Below the pieces are notes generated by a model. That model was not told the origin of the DNA. It was given only the letters and a program-made list of their open reading frames with translations, and did not search any database. Made by a program: the position numbers and the translations under genes. A DNA stretch of 64,000 bases, taken from NCBI RefSeq assembly GCF_022012395.1, contig NZ_JAKLTQ010000016.1, forward strand, positions 45,723 through 109,722. Direction: 5' to 3'. Every line of letters begins with the position of its first letter. Positions within the stretch are counted from its first letter, which is position 1. Below are positions 38,056 through 47,031 of this stretch, piece by piece. The stretch is from Arthrobacter hankyongi (GTDB lineage: Bacteria; Actinomycetota; Actinomycetes; Actinomycetales; Micrococcaceae).

Positions 38056-38829
38056 TCAGTGCATGTGGCTGCCGCCGTTGATGTCGAGCGTGGTGCCGGT
38101 CAGGTAGGAGGCATCCTCGCTGGAGAGGAAGGTGATGGCGGCAGCCACTTCCTCGGTGCTCGCGGTGCGGCCTACGGGAATGTCCCGGGCAATCGCCGCT
38201 TCGAGCTCCGGGGTGGTGCCGACGCGGATGTTGGTGTCTACGGCGCCGGGGGTCACGGCATTGACGGTCACCCCGCTGTCGCCCAGTTCGCGGGCCAGGG
38301 CCTTGGTCAGGCCCAGGATGGCGGCCTTGGCAGCGGAATAGGGAACCTTGCCGAAGACCCCGCCGCCGCGCTGGGCGGATACCGAGGACATGTTCACGAT
38401 CCGGCCCCATTTGTTTTCGAGCATGCCGGGCAGGAAGGCGCGGGTGACCAGGTACGTGCCGGTGGCGTTGACCGCCATGACCTTGTTCCACAGTTCCAGG
38501 GTGGTCTCCAGGAACGGCACGGGAGAGGTGATGCCGGCGATGTTGGCCAGCGCGCCGACGGCGGGCAGGTTGCCGGCGGCAACTTCGGTGTCGACGGCGT
38601 CGCGGGCTGCCGCTACCGAAACCTCGTCGGTGACGTTGACGGCGTGGCCGAAGGCCGGCACGTTGAACTCGTTGCCGATGTCCGCGGCCACCTTGGCGGA
38701 CTTCTCGCCGTCCAGGTCGAGGATGACGACGGCCCAGCCTTCCCGGGCGTAGCGGCGGGCCGTCGTCATGCCGATGCCGCGATCGGAGGTGGCTCCGGTG
38801 ATGACGGCGGTGCGCTGGATGGTGGTCAT
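38056..38829 (-). CDS. Short-chain dehydrogenase/reductase, sugar or polyol type
   Basis: This 257-residue SDR has VITGATSDRGIGMTTARRYA, an NAD-favouring Asp in VILDLDGEK, ANIAGIT, catalytic Ser in NMSSVSAQ, and YSAAKAAILGL. The ATG at 38829 has AAAGGAG upstream. It lies 57 bases downstream of the sugar-isomerase-like gene on the same strand, and both share the divergent operator region at 39769-39864. It is likely to oxidise a sugar or polyol before isomerisation and transketolase cleavage. The exact substrate is unknown. Confidence 0.9.
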   Translation of the reverse strand: MTTIQRTAVITGATSDRGIGMTTARRYAREGWAVVILDLDGEKSAKVAADIGNEFNVPAFGHAVNVTDEVSVAAARDAVDTEVAAGNLPAVGALANIAGITSPVPFLETTLELWNKVMAVNATGTYLVTRAFLPGMLENKWGRIVNMSSVSAQRGGGVFGKVPYSAAKAAILGLTKALARELGDSGVTVNAVTPGAVDTNIRVGTTPELEAAIARDIPVGRTASTEEVAAAITFLSSEDASYLTGTTLDINGGSHMH

Positions 38830-38886
38830 GATGCTCCTTTGGATGGTGCGTCGTTGTATTTGTCAGGTGTGGTTTGGGGGCAGAGC

Positions 38887-39714
38887 CTAGATGAGGTCCG
38901 AGATGTAGCTGGCTGCCCGGGCAGCCGCGGCGGGCCGTTCCTCGTTCGTGACGTCCCGGGTCTCCAGCTCCAGTGAAAAGTGGCCGCTGTAGCCCTTGTC
39001 GGCGAGCGCCTTGAGTCCGGCGGCGAAATCGGCCTGGCCGTTGCCGATGCTGAGGTTGATGTTCCCCGGTACGGCGTCGCGCAGATGCACGTGCGCGATC
39101 TGCGGGTGGAAGAGGTCAACGAACTGTTCCGGGTCGCCGCCGGAGGCCACGATGTGGCTGAAGTCCATCACGACGTCGACCCCGCTGCCGGCCAGCCGTT
39201 CGGTCAGCTGCCGGGCCAGCCCGGTGTTCCAGCAGAGCCGGAAGAAGTGCAGGGATTCGGTCCACAGCTCGATGCCGGCTGCCGCGGCCTTGGCAGCGGC
39301 AGCCGCCAGTTCCGCGGCGACCAGGTCCAGGTCCTGCACCAAGGTGCGCAGCGGTTCGTGGCTGAGCGAGCCGCACGGCAGCACCAAGGCCCGGGCGCCG
39401 GTCCGGCTGGCCAGGGCCAGCAGCATGTCCAGGTGCCTGGCCCGGTCGGCATGCTCCTGCGGGTTGAGCGGACGGTTCAGGTCGCCGATGTCGCCGTTGA
39501 TCGAGCGGACACGCAGCCCGGAGTCCTGCACCTCGCGGGCGACGGCGGCGACGGCCGGCCCGTCAAGGTGGTACGGCACGTGGTCGCACACACCGGGCAG
39601 GGCACCCAGGTCCAGTTCGGCGAAACCGAGCCCGGCCATGGTTTCCAGCGCGGAGGCAAGGGGCAGGTGGCGGAAGCTGATGGAGGAGCAGCCCAAACGG
39701 GGATGGAACGTCAT
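38887..39714 (-). CDS. Sugar phosphate isomerase/epimerase (TIM barrel)
   Basis: This 275-residue AP-endonuclease-2-type TIM barrel starts MTFHPRLGCSSISFRHLPL. It has metal and substrate positions in GARALVLPCGS, IELWTESLHFF, VDVVMDFSHIVASGGDP and IAHVHLRDAVPG, and ends HFSLELETRD. It belongs to the large xylose-isomerase-like group of sugar or keto-acid isomerases. The start at 39714 has AAGGGA upstream; the extension to 39780 is in the promoter region. It is first in a two-gene operon with an SDR, divergent from the transporter. Confidence 0.88.
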   Translation of the reverse strand: MTFHPRLGCSSISFRHLPLASALETMAGLGFAELDLGALPGVCDHVPYHLDGPAVAAVAREVQDSGLRVRSINGDIGDLNRPLNPQEHADRARHLDMLLALASRTGARALVLPCGSLSHEPLRTLVQDLDLVAAELAAAAAKAAAAGIELWTESLHFFRLCWNTGLARQLTERLAGSGVDVVMDFSHIVASGGDPEQFVDLFHPQIAHVHLRDAVPGNINLSIGNGQADFAAGLKALADKGYSGHFSLELETRDVTNEERPAAAARAASYISDLI

Positions 39715-39768
39715 TGATGGTCCCTTGGGAGTGGGGGTGTGATGTGCACCACCGTACGGGAAGTCAAT

Positions 39769-39864
39769 GTTGACAGTCAACTGTTGAAATCAAGGTCAGT
39801 TGACTGTTGACAATGAAGAGTGGCGCACCTCACACTGATTGGCATAACCTGTTGACTGTCAACA
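39769..39864. promoter_or_regulatory. Divergent promoters with three operator-like palindromes of the sugar locus
   Basis: Three related motifs lie here: GTTGAC-A-GTCAAC at 39769-39781, the tandem TTGACTGTTGACA at 39800-39812, and TGTTGAC-T-GTCAACA at 39850-39864 (perfect 7-1-7). On the minus strand a -35 TTGACT inside the first site is followed 18 bases later by TACGGT. On the plus strand TTGACA at 39807-39812 is followed 18 bases later by CACACT, with the third site just after the start. The GntR-type product encoded at 43338 is the likely binder, because related CTGTTAACAG and CTGTCAACAG motifs precede its own gene. Confidence 0.7.
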
Positions 39865-39911
39865 ATGCCCGGTGCACCTCCGGCGCCGGCATCGTTATGA
39901 AAGGTAAACCC

Positions 39912-41255
39912 ATGAGCAGTGAAGCTCTCGCCATGCGCGGGCCGGTCGACGGCACCAAGGACGCCAAGCGCGTCGCCGTCGGCTCCGCTGTCGGCGCCGT
40001 CATCGAGACCTACGACTTCATCGGCTTCGGCACCGCCGCAGCGCTGTACTTCGGCACCGCGTTCTTTCCGGGCGGGGATCCGGTCACCGGGACGCTGGCG
40101 GCTTTCGCCACCCTCGGCGTCGGATTCGCCGCCCGTCCGCTGGGTGGCATCCTCGGCGGCCATCTGGGGGACAAGGTCGGCCGCAAGCCGGTCCTGGTGG
40201 CCTCGCTGATCCTGATGGGCCTGGCCACCTTCGCCATCGGACTGCTGCCTACCTATGCGCAGGTTGGCCTGTTCGCTCCTGCGCTGCTGGTCATAGTCCG
40301 CATCATCCAGGGGCTGGCCTTCGGCGCCGAATGGGGCGGAGCCATCCTGATGAGCTATGAGCATGCGCCGTGGAAGCAGAAGGGCAAGTACACCGGGATT
40401 GTGCAGGCCGGCTTCCCGGTGGGCCTGCTGCTGGCCAACCTGGTCTTCCTGTTCAGCGTCCAGTTGGGCAATGAATGGGCCTGGCGGGTGCCGTTCCTGG
40501 CCAGCATCGTCCTGGTGGCGGTGGGCCTGGTCATCCGCTCCAAGGTCCCCGAGTCCCCGGTCTTCGAAGAGGTGAAGGAGCACGGCGACATCGTCAAGGC
40601 CCCCATCGTCCAGGTGGTCCGGGACGACTGGCGCAATATCGTCCGTGGCATCGGACTGCGCATCGCCGAGACCGCCGGCTACGCCGTGTCCGTCACCTAC
40701 ATGATTTCCTACCTGCACAGCACCGAACTGGCCGACAAGACCCAGACCCTGGTCGCCCTGTGCATCGCCTCGGCCATCGGCATCTTCGCCACCATGGCCT
40801 GGGCACGTCTGACGGACCGGATCGGCCGCCGCCCGGTCTACGTGGCCTCCACGGCCTTCGCCGTACTCTTCGGCATCCCGATGTTCCTGCTGGTCAACAC
40901 CGGACTGTTCCTGTTCATCATCGCCACCATCGTGGTCTCCTACGCCGTTTGCCAGAACTCCCTGGCCGGGGCCCAGGGGGCCTGGTTCCCCGAGCTGTTC
41001 CAGGCCAAGACCCGCGCTTCCGGCGCCTCGCTGGCGTACCAGATTTCCGCGATGGTCTCGGGCTTCACGCCCTTCATCACCACGCTGCTGTTTGTCGCCA
41101 TGGGCTGGCTGGGACCGGCGCTGCTGTTCAGTGCCTACGCGGCCATCGGCCTCTGGGCCGCGCTGCTGACCCGGGAAACCTGGGGACTCCGCGAACGCCG
41201 GCTGGCGGATGAAGCCGCGGCGGCCGCCGCTGGTGCCGCCAAAATCACCACCTGA
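39912..41255 (+). CDS. MHS-family MFS transporter
   Basis: This 447-residue transporter has about 12 membrane segments and resembles the metabolite:H+ symporter (ShiA/ProP-like) subfamily. Marks are VAVGSAVGAVIETYDFIGFG at the N-terminus, GGHLGDKVGRKPVL and the C-terminal ARLTDRIGRRPVY loop. It should import an organic acid, polyol or sugar derivative. The ATG at 39912 has AAAGGT before it. It is first in a plus-strand operon followed by two transketolase halves and a GntR regulator. Confidence 0.9.
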   Translation: MSSEALAMRGPVDGTKDAKRVAVGSAVGAVIETYDFIGFGTAAALYFGTAFFPGGDPVTGTLAAFATLGVGFAARPLGGILGGHLGDKVGRKPVLVASLILMGLATFAIGLLPTYAQVGLFAPALLVIVRIIQGLAFGAEWGGAILMSYEHAPWKQKGKYTGIVQAGFPVGLLLANLVFLFSVQLGNEWAWRVPFLASIVLVAVGLVIRSKVPESPVFEEVKEHGDIVKAPIVQVVRDDWRNIVRGIGLRIAETAGYAVSVTYMISYLHSTELADKTQTLVALCIASAIGIFATMAWARLTDRIGRRPVYVASTAFAVLFGIPMFLLVNTGLFLFIIATIVVSYAVCQNSLAGAQGAWFPELFQAKTRASGASLAYQISAMVSGFTPFITTLLFVAMGWLGPALLFSAYAAIGLWAALLTRETWGLRERRLADEAAAAAAGAAKITT

Positions 41256-41335
41256 CCCGAAGCCACTTCCACCACTGGCACAGCCACGGAGCGGGGCCCG
41301 CCGGCCACGCCCTACGGACACCTAAGGAATCTACG

Positions 41336-42229
41336 TTGACTCTCACCACCGACTCCCGCCAGGACCGGCCGCATCATGATGCTGCCGCCCGCCGCAGCCA
41401 TGTCGAAGCCGCCGCGTACCGGATGCGCCACTATGCCCTGAACATGGGGGAGGTCCAGGGGCAGGGCTACGTCGGCCAGGCGCTGGGGGCTGCGGACATG
41501 TTCGCCGCGGTCTATGCCGACCAGCTGCGCTTCCGGCCGCTGGAGCCGGACTGGGAAGGCCGCGACCGGTTCCTGCTCTCCACCGGCCACTACGCCATCG
41601 GCCACTATGCCGCCCTGGCCGAGGCCGGGATCGTGCCCGTGGAGGAACTGGAAAGCTACGGCTCGGACGATTCAAGGCTGCCGATGTCCGGGATGTCCAC
41701 CTATACGCCGGGCATGGAGATCTCCGGCGGGTCGCTGGGGCACGGGCTGACCATCGCCGTCGGCACCGCGCTGGGCCTGCGGCACCAGGGCTCGGGTGCC
41801 CGGGTATTCAACTTCCTCTCCGACGGCGAACTGGACGAGGGCTCCACCTGGGAGGCGGCCATGGGTGCCCACCACCACCGGCTGGGCAACCTGACCGCGA
41901 TGGTGGACATCAACGCGCTGCAGGCCGACGGCAAAACCGACACCGTGCTGCGGACCGAACCGGTGGCGGACAAATGGGCCGCCTGCGGCTGGTTCGTCCA
42001 GCGGGTGGACGGCAACGACGTCGGCGCCCTGCTGGCCGCCTTTGACGCCGCTGCCGCCCAGGCCGCGCCCGAAGGGGCTCCGTCGGTGATTCTGTGCGAC
42101 ACCAAGGTCGGCCGCGGCGTGCCGCTGCTCGAGGAGCGGGAAAAAGCGCACTTCATGCGCATCGAGGAAGACGAATGGCAGCTGTGCCGCGAGCAGCTGG
42201 CCGCCGGATACCAGGGAGAGACCAAGTAA
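41336..42229 (+). CDS. Transketolase N-terminal (TPP-binding) subunit
   Basis: This 297-residue protein is the TPP-binding half of a two-subunit transketolase. It has the phosphate-binding FLLSTGHYAIGHYAAL, EISGGSLGHGLTIAVGTA, and the Mg/TPP motif LSDGELDEGSTWEA to VDINALQADG. The start is TTG at 41336, with AAGGA 8 bases upstream. The stop overlaps the next ATG by one base (TAATG). Split transketolases of this type act in special sugar pathways (for example AptA/AptB for apulose-4-phosphate, SqwGH for sulfofructose) rather than in the pentose-phosphate path. Confidence 0.93.
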   Translation: MTLTTDSRQDRPHHDAAARRSHVEAAAYRMRHYALNMGEVQGQGYVGQALGAADMFAAVYADQLRFRPLEPDWEGRDRFLLSTGHYAIGHYAALAEAGIVPVEELESYGSDDSRLPMSGMSTYTPGMEISGGSLGHGLTIAVGTALGLRHQGSGARVFNFLSDGELDEGSTWEAAMGAHHHRLGNLTAMVDINALQADGKTDTVLRTEPVADKWAACGWFVQRVDGNDVGALLAAFDAAAAQAAPEGAPSVILCDTKVGRGVPLLEEREKAHFMRIEEDEWQLCREQLAAGYQGETK

Positions 42230-43227
42230 TGAACACCGCTGCAACCGCCGCCAAGCCCAGGCTCAAGACCTCGGCGATGATCGCTTCCTTTGCCGACCCG
42301 GGACAGAAGACCACCTCGGCACCTTTCGGGCATGCCCTCGTGAAGGCTGCGGAGGAGAATCCCGCCATTGTGGGCCTGACCGCGGACCTGGGCAAGTACA
42401 CGGACATGCACATCTTCGCCCAGGCCTATCCGGAGCGGTTCTTCCAGATGGGCATGGCCGAACAGCTGCTCTTCGGTGCCGCCGCCGGGATGGCCCAGAC
42501 CGGCCTGGTGCCCTTTGCCTCCACCTACTCGGTCTTTGCCGCCCGGCGCGCCTACGACTTCCTCTGCCTGGACATTGCCGAGCCGAACCTGAACGTCAAC
42601 ATCGTCGGCGGCCTGCCCGGCCTGACCACCGGGTACGGGCCCAGCCACCAGGCCACCGAGGACATGGCCATTTTCCGCGGCATGCCCAACCTGACCATCG
42701 TGGACCCGTGCGACGCGGTGGACATCGAGCAGGCAGTGCCGCAGCTGGCCGCCAGCGACGGGCCGACCTACCTGCGCCTGCTGCGCGGCAAGGTGCCCAG
42801 CGTGCTGGACGAGTACGGGTACACCTTCGAACTGGGCAAGGCCAAGGTGTTGCGCGGCGGCGCGGACGTGGTGTTCGTCTCCAGCGGGCTGATGACCATG
42901 CGCGCCCTGCAGGCGGCCAAGGACCTGGCCGCCGACCATGTGGACGTCGCCGTCGTGCACACCCCGACGATCAAGCCCTTCGACGCCGCCACGGTGCTGG
43001 CCGAGGTCGACACCGACCGCCTGGTGGTCACGCTGGAGAACCATTCCGTCATCGGCGGCCTGTTCGAGACCGTGGCTTCGGCCGCGGTGCAGGCCGGCAT
43101 CGGCCGGCGCATCGTTCCCATCGGGCTGCCGGACGAATTCCTGCACGCCGGCGCGCTGCCCACCCTGCACGAGCGCTACGGCCTCTCCGTTGACCGCATC
43201 AAGCAGACAGTGCTCGCGTCGCTGTGA
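42229..43227 (+). CDS. Transketolase C-terminal (pyrimidine-binding) subunit
   Basis: This 332-residue protein is the pyrimidine/C-terminal half, with ADLGKYTDMHIFAQAYPERF, FFQMGMAEQLLFGAAAG (pyrimidine-contact Glu), GPSHQATEDMAIFRG and the C-terminal LENHSVIGGLFETV. It starts immediately at the end of the TPP subunit (TAATG), ensuring equal synthesis, and ends about 110 bases before the GntR regulator start. Together they transfer a two-carbon ketol unit; the donor is not known. Confidence 0.93.
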   Translation: MNTAATAAKPRLKTSAMIASFADPGQKTTSAPFGHALVKAAEENPAIVGLTADLGKYTDMHIFAQAYPERFFQMGMAEQLLFGAAAGMAQTGLVPFASTYSVFAARRAYDFLCLDIAEPNLNVNIVGGLPGLTTGYGPSHQATEDMAIFRGMPNLTIVDPCDAVDIEQAVPQLAASDGPTYLRLLRGKVPSVLDEYGYTFELGKAKVLRGGADVVFVSSGLMTMRALQAAKDLAADHVDVAVVHTPTIKPFDAATVLAEVDTDRLVVTLENHSVIGGLFETVASAAVQAGIGRRIVPIGLPDEFLHAGALPTLHERYGLSVDRIKQTVLASL

Positions 43228-43278
43228 CCGGGACCGTGTCCTTGGATTCCCCCGCTGCCGCGGTGCCCGTAAGATCGA

Positions 43279-43303
43279 CTGTTAACAGGGCAACTGTCAA
43301 CAG
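43279..43303 (+). promoter_or_regulatory. Operator-like palindromes before the GntR gene
   Basis: CTGTTAACAG at 43279-43288 is a perfect 10-bp palindrome, and CTGTCAACAG at 43294-43303 is its close variant, 15 bases later. The core matches the TGTCAACA halves at 39850 and 39769, which suggests autoregulation by the GntR product. Confidence 0.6.
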
Positions 43304-43337
43304 TGGCACCCATCGCTCACCAAGGATGTTAAAGACC

Positions 43338-43997
43338 ATGGCCGCAGAACCGATGTCCCTGCTGGGACTGGAAAAGACCAGCCTTCGGCAACAGGCTCTG
43401 GCGGCATTGCGCCGGGCCATCACCACCGGCGAACTGCCACCGGGCACGCATCTGGTGGAGACCGACCTGTCCGAGATGCTGCAGATCAGCCGCGGCACCC
43501 TGCGCGAAGCCCTGCGGCAGTTGCAGCAGGAAGGCCTGGTGGCAGCCGGAGCGCGCGGAAGGCTGTCGGTCCGGCACCTGGACGCCAAGGAGATCCGGGA
43601 TATCTTCGCCGTCCGCGCGGCGCTGGAGTCCCTGGCGGCCCGGGAACTGTGCGCCCTGCCGGACCGCACCGAAATCATCGCCGTGCTGCGCGGGGCGGTG
43701 GAGAAGATGGACCGTGCGGCCGAAGCGGGCCTGGAGGAACGCATCGAGGCTGACCTGGACTTCCACCGCACGCTGTGCCGGCTGGCCGGGAACGAGACGC
43801 TGCTGCACTCGTGGCGCTCGCTGGAGGGCAACATCCGCATGTCCATCATGTTTGCCGGACTGGACCGCGCGGTGAAGAACATGAGCGTGCCGCGGCACGG
43901 CGAGATCGTCGATGCCATTGCCACCGGGGACGCCGCCCAGGTCAGCGAAGTCATCACCGAGCACATGGAGGGCGCCGCGGCAGTCCTGGTCGCCTGA
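43338..43997 (+). CDS. GntR-family (FadR/FCD-type) transcriptional regulator
   Basis: This 219-residue regulator has a GntR winged helix: LRQQALAALRRAITTGELPP, then THLVETDLSEMLQISRGTLR and EALRQLQQEGLV. The FCD ligand domain follows, with FAVRAALESLAAREL, IEADLDFHRTLCRLAGNETL and ending VITEHMEGAAAVLV. Start ATG 43338 is chosen; ATG 43326 and 43353 are alternatives. It is last in the transporter-transketolase operon, and likely also has its own promoter in the preceding gap. The FCD His and Asp residues suggest a metal-dependent organic-acid ligand. Confidence 0.92.
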   Translation: MAAEPMSLLGLEKTSLRQQALAALRRAITTGELPPGTHLVETDLSEMLQISRGTLREALRQLQQEGLVAAGARGRLSVRHLDAKEIRDIFAVRAALESLAARELCALPDRTEIIAVLRGAVEKMDRAAEAGLEERIEADLDFHRTLCRLAGNETLLHSWRSLEGNIRMSIMFAGLDRAVKNMSVPRHGEIVDAIATGDAAQVSEVITEHMEGAAAVLVA

Positions 43998-44009
43998 GGG
44001 CCGCCGGCG

Positions 44010-45563
44010 TCAGCCGAGCTTGCCGGCCAAGCGCTTGCGCATCAGCGTGCTGGCCGGATTCAGTCCGGTCACCTCCACCTGCTTGCCGTGCCGGCGGTAC
44101 TTTTCGGCAATGGCATCCAGGGCAGCAATGGTGGACGCATCCCAGAGATGGGAGGCATGCAGGTCGATCACTACCCGGTCCGGATCGTGCCCGTAGTCGA
44201 ACTGCGTGTAGAGCTCATTGGAGGAGGCAAAGAACAGCTCGCCGCAGACGACGTAGGTCGCCACCGGTCCGCCGTCGAGGTCCAGCACGGTGCGGTCCAC
44301 CGTGACGAAACGTGCGACCCGGCGGGCGAAGAGCACCATCGCCGCCAGCACGCCGACGCCGACGCCGATGGCCAGGTTGTGGGTGGCCACGGTGGCGATG
44401 ACGGTGGCAAGCATGACGGCGGTTTCGCTCCGGGGCATCAGGCGCAGGGTGGAGGGTTTGATGCTGTGCCAGTCGAAGGTGGCGGTGGAGACGAAGATCA
44501 TCACGGCCACCAGCGCTGCCATCGGGATGCGCGCCACAATGTCGCCCAGCGCCACCACGAGGATCAGCAGGAAGGCGCCGGCCAGGAAGGTGGAGATCCG
44601 GGTGCGGGCACCGGAGGCCTTCACGTTCATCATGGTCTGGCCCACCACCGCGCAGCCGCCCATGCCGCCGAAGAGGCCGGTCACCATGTTGGCCGCGCCC
44701 TGGCCCCAGGTTTCCCGGGTCTTGTTCGAACCGGTGTCCGTGACGTCGTCGACCAGTTTGGCGGTCAGCAGCGACTCGAGCAGGCCCACGAAGGCCATCG
44801 CCAGGGAGAAGGGGAAGATCAGCCCGAGGGTGTCCAGCGTGAACGGCACGTCCGGGAAGGACGGCAGGGGCAGGCTGTCCGGCAGCGCGCCCCGGTCGCC
44901 GACGGTCGGCACCGCCACCGGGGCAAGGACCGTGACGAGCGTCAGTACCACGATGGCCACCAGGGGCGCGGGCACGGCAGTGGTGAGCTTCGGCAGGCCG
45001 AAGGCAATGAGCAGCCCCACCAGGGTGAGCGGGTAGACCAGCCAGGGCACCCCGATCAGTTCGGGTACCTGCGCCATGAAAACCAGGATGGCCAGGGCGT
45101 TCACGAAGCCCACCATGACCTGGCGCGGGATGAACCGCATGAGTTTTGCCACGCCGAACAGTGCCAGCAGGACCTGGATGATGCCGGCCAGGATCACCGC
45201 GGCCACCAGGTAGTCCACGCCGCGGCTGTGCGACAACGGGGCAACAACCAGGGCGACGGCGCCGGTGGCCGCCGAAATCATCGCCGGCCGCCCGCCCAGG
45301 AACGCCAGCGACACGGCCATCGTGAACGAGGTGAACAGGCCGATCCGGGGATCCACCCCGGCAATGAGGGAAAAGGCGATGGCCTCGGGGATCAGGGCCA
45401 GTGCTACGACCAGGCCAGCCAGGACCTCGGTCTTCAGCAGCTGCGGTGTCCTGAGCGTGGACAGCACCGACTGACGCTGTCCGGGGCCGGGCTCCGGGCG
45501 GGTGCGGGCTGTGCTGGCGGCCAATGGTGCTCCAATCGCAGACCGGAAGGTGCGCGCCGTCAA
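44010..45563 (-). CDS. SulP family inorganic anion transporter with STAS domain
   Basis: This 517-residue protein has the SulP core ([70 protein letters not shown]) and a C-terminal STAS domain from about residue 420 ([36 protein letters not shown]). It should import sulfate, bicarbonate or another anion. The reading frame starts at a TTG at 45563 with a poor ribosome site, so an internal GTG (VLSTLRTP) near residue 33 is possible. It is divergent from mntH. Confidence 0.93.
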   Translation of the reverse strand: MTARTFRSAIGAPLAASTARTRPEPGPGQRQSVLSTLRTPQLLKTEVLAGLVVALALIPEAIAFSLIAGVDPRIGLFTSFTMAVSLAFLGGRPAMISAATGAVALVVAPLSHSRGVDYLVAAVILAGIIQVLLALFGVAKLMRFIPRQVMVGFVNALAILVFMAQVPELIGVPWLVYPLTLVGLLIAFGLPKLTTAVPAPLVAIVVLTLVTVLAPVAVPTVGDRGALPDSLPLPSFPDVPFTLDTLGLIFPFSLAMAFVGLLESLLTAKLVDDVTDTGSNKTRETWGQGAANMVTGLFGGMGGCAVVGQTMMNVKASGARTRISTFLAGAFLLILVVALGDIVARIPMAALVAVMIFVSTATFDWHSIKPSTLRLMPRSETAVMLATVIATVATHNLAIGVGVGVLAAMVLFARRVARFVTVDRTVLDLDGGPVATYVVCGELFFASSNELYTQFDYGHDPDRVVIDLHASHLWDASTIAALDAIAEKYRRHGKQVEVTGLNPASTLMRKRLAGKLG

Positions 45564-45663
45564 GTCCGTTGGGTGGGGGATGGGGGCGGTGCCTCGCCCG
45601 GGGTGCCGGGCCGGTACCGGAACATCACTACTTTAGCCGCTTGGATACGGACAGCCTGCCGCC

Positions 45664-45682
45664 AGGGTTTCGGATAACCTAA
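45664..45682 (+). promoter_or_regulatory. Weak DtxR/MntR-like box before mntH
   Basis: AGGGTTTCGGATAACCTAA keeps the right half-site TAACCTAA of actinobacterial DtxR-type boxes and about 12 of 19 consensus positions overall. It lies 57 bases before the mntH start. Regulation by a manganese or iron repressor is a guess from position. Confidence 0.35.
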
Positions 45683-45738
45683 ATATTGGCAGGGCGCAGG
45701 TTTTGCCACGCCGACTCGAACTCACCGGGGAGCAACCG

Positions 45739-46989
45739 ATGGCAGCAGGCACGATGGCAGCCGTGATCAGCGCCGGGCGCCGCCGGGTGCTGGCCAGGAT
45801 GCTGTTGCTGGGTCCGGCGTTCGTCGCGGCGATTGCCTACGTGGATCCGGGCAACGTGGCGGCCAACCTGACGGCCGGTGCCCGGCATGGTTACCTGCTG
45901 GTCTGGGTGCTCGTGCTGGCCAACGCGGTGGCCGTGCTGGTGCAGTACCAGTCCGCCAAGCTGGGCCTGGCCACCGGCATGAGCCTGCCGGAGATCATGG
46001 GCAAACGGCTGCGCCCTTCGGCCCGGCGGGCCTACTGGCTCCAAGCCGAGGCGGTGGCCGCGGCCACCGACCTGGCCGAGGTCATCGGCGGCGCCGTGGC
46101 GCTGAACCTGCTCTTCGGCTTGCCGCTGCTGGCGGGCGGCGTCATCGTGGGCGTGGCCTCCATGCTCCTGCTGGCCGTGCAGTCCCGGCGGGGGCAGCGG
46201 ACGTTCGAGAACGCCGTCGTCGCCCTGCTGGCGGTCATCGCGGTGGGATTCGTCTCCGGGCTGTTCGTGAATCCGCCGGACCCGGCCGAGGCGCTGGCCG
46301 GCCTGGTGCCGCGCTTTGAGGGTTCCGGTACCGTGCTGCTGGCGGCGAGCATGCTTGGCGCAACGGTGATGCCGCACGCGATCTACCTGCATTCGGCGCT
46401 GGCCCGCGACCGCCACGGCTTCGAGCCGGACCCGGCCCGGCGCACCAGGCTGGTCAGGGCCACGCGGCTGGACGTTGTCGGGGCCCTGGTGGTGGCCGGG
46501 GCCGTGAACATTGCGATGCTGCTGCTGGCCGCCTCCAGCCTGCGCGGCACCGAGGGCACCGACACCATCGCCGGAGCCCACGCCGCCATCACCGCCGCGC
46601 TCGGTCCGGCCGTGGGCATCATCTTCGCCATCGGGCTGCTGGCCTCCGGGCTGGCCTCCACCTCGGTGGGCTGCTACGCCGGCGCCACCATCATGGGCGG
46701 GCTGCTGCGGGTGCAGATTCCGCTGCTGACCCGGCGGTTCTTGACCATGATTCCGGCGCTGCTGGTCCTGGGCGCGGGGATCGAACCTACCTGGGCGCTG
46801 GTGCTCAGCCAATTGCTGCTCAGCTTCGGAATTCCGTTTGCCCTGATCCCGCTGATCCGGCTGACCGGCAGCCGGGAAGTCATGGGCATCCATGCCGATT
46901 CGCTGCCGCTGAAGGTGGCCGGCTGGGCCAGTGCCGGCCTGATCGTCGGGCTGAACATCCTGCTGATCGTGCTGACGCTGCGGTCCTGA
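45739..46989 (+). CDS. mntH: Nramp family divalent metal transporter
   Basis: This 416-residue, about 11-segment membrane protein imports Mn2+ (or Fe2+) with protons. The metal site is AYVDPGNVAANLTAGARHGY in segment 1 and MLGATVMPHAIYLHSAL in segment 6 (MPH). The transport-motif segment is EVIGGAVALNLLFGLPL. The ATG at 45739, with GGGGAG 6 bases upstream, is better than a TTG at 45703. A weak DtxR-like box is upstream. Confidence 0.94.
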   Translation: MAAGTMAAVISAGRRRVLARMLLLGPAFVAAIAYVDPGNVAANLTAGARHGYLLVWVLVLANAVAVLVQYQSAKLGLATGMSLPEIMGKRLRPSARRAYWLQAEAVAAATDLAEVIGGAVALNLLFGLPLLAGGVIVGVASMLLLAVQSRRGQRTFENAVVALLAVIAVGFVSGLFVNPPDPAEALAGLVPRFEGSGTVLLAASMLGATVMPHAIYLHSALARDRHGFEPDPARRTRLVRATRLDVVGALVVAGAVNIAMLLLAASSLRGTEGTDTIAGAHAAITAALGPAVGIIFAIGLLASGLASTSVGCYAGATIMGGLLRVQIPLLTRRFLTMIPALLVLGAGIEPTWALVLSQLLLSFGIPFALIPLIRLTGSREVMGIHADSLPLKVAGWASAGLIVGLNILLIVLTLRS

Positions 46990-46997
46990 CCCGGTGT

Positions 46998-47029
46998 TCC
47001 CCGGAGCATTCCGGGCCTGCTGCCGGGGA
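46998..47029. terminator. Hairpin between convergent mntH and the membrane protein gene
   Basis: TCCCCGG (46998-47004) and CCGGGGA (47023-47029) form a 7-bp stem 9 bases after the mntH stop and before the convergent gene end at 47032. A bidirectional terminator is plausible, without a U-run. Confidence 0.4.
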
Positions 47030-47031
47030 CC

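Noticed and set aside
44088..45677. A 529-codon antisense frame opposite the SulP gene, very rich in His, Gly and Gln
   Set aside because: Composition is the reverse of membrane-helix codons; no motif, and the SulP frame is unambiguous.
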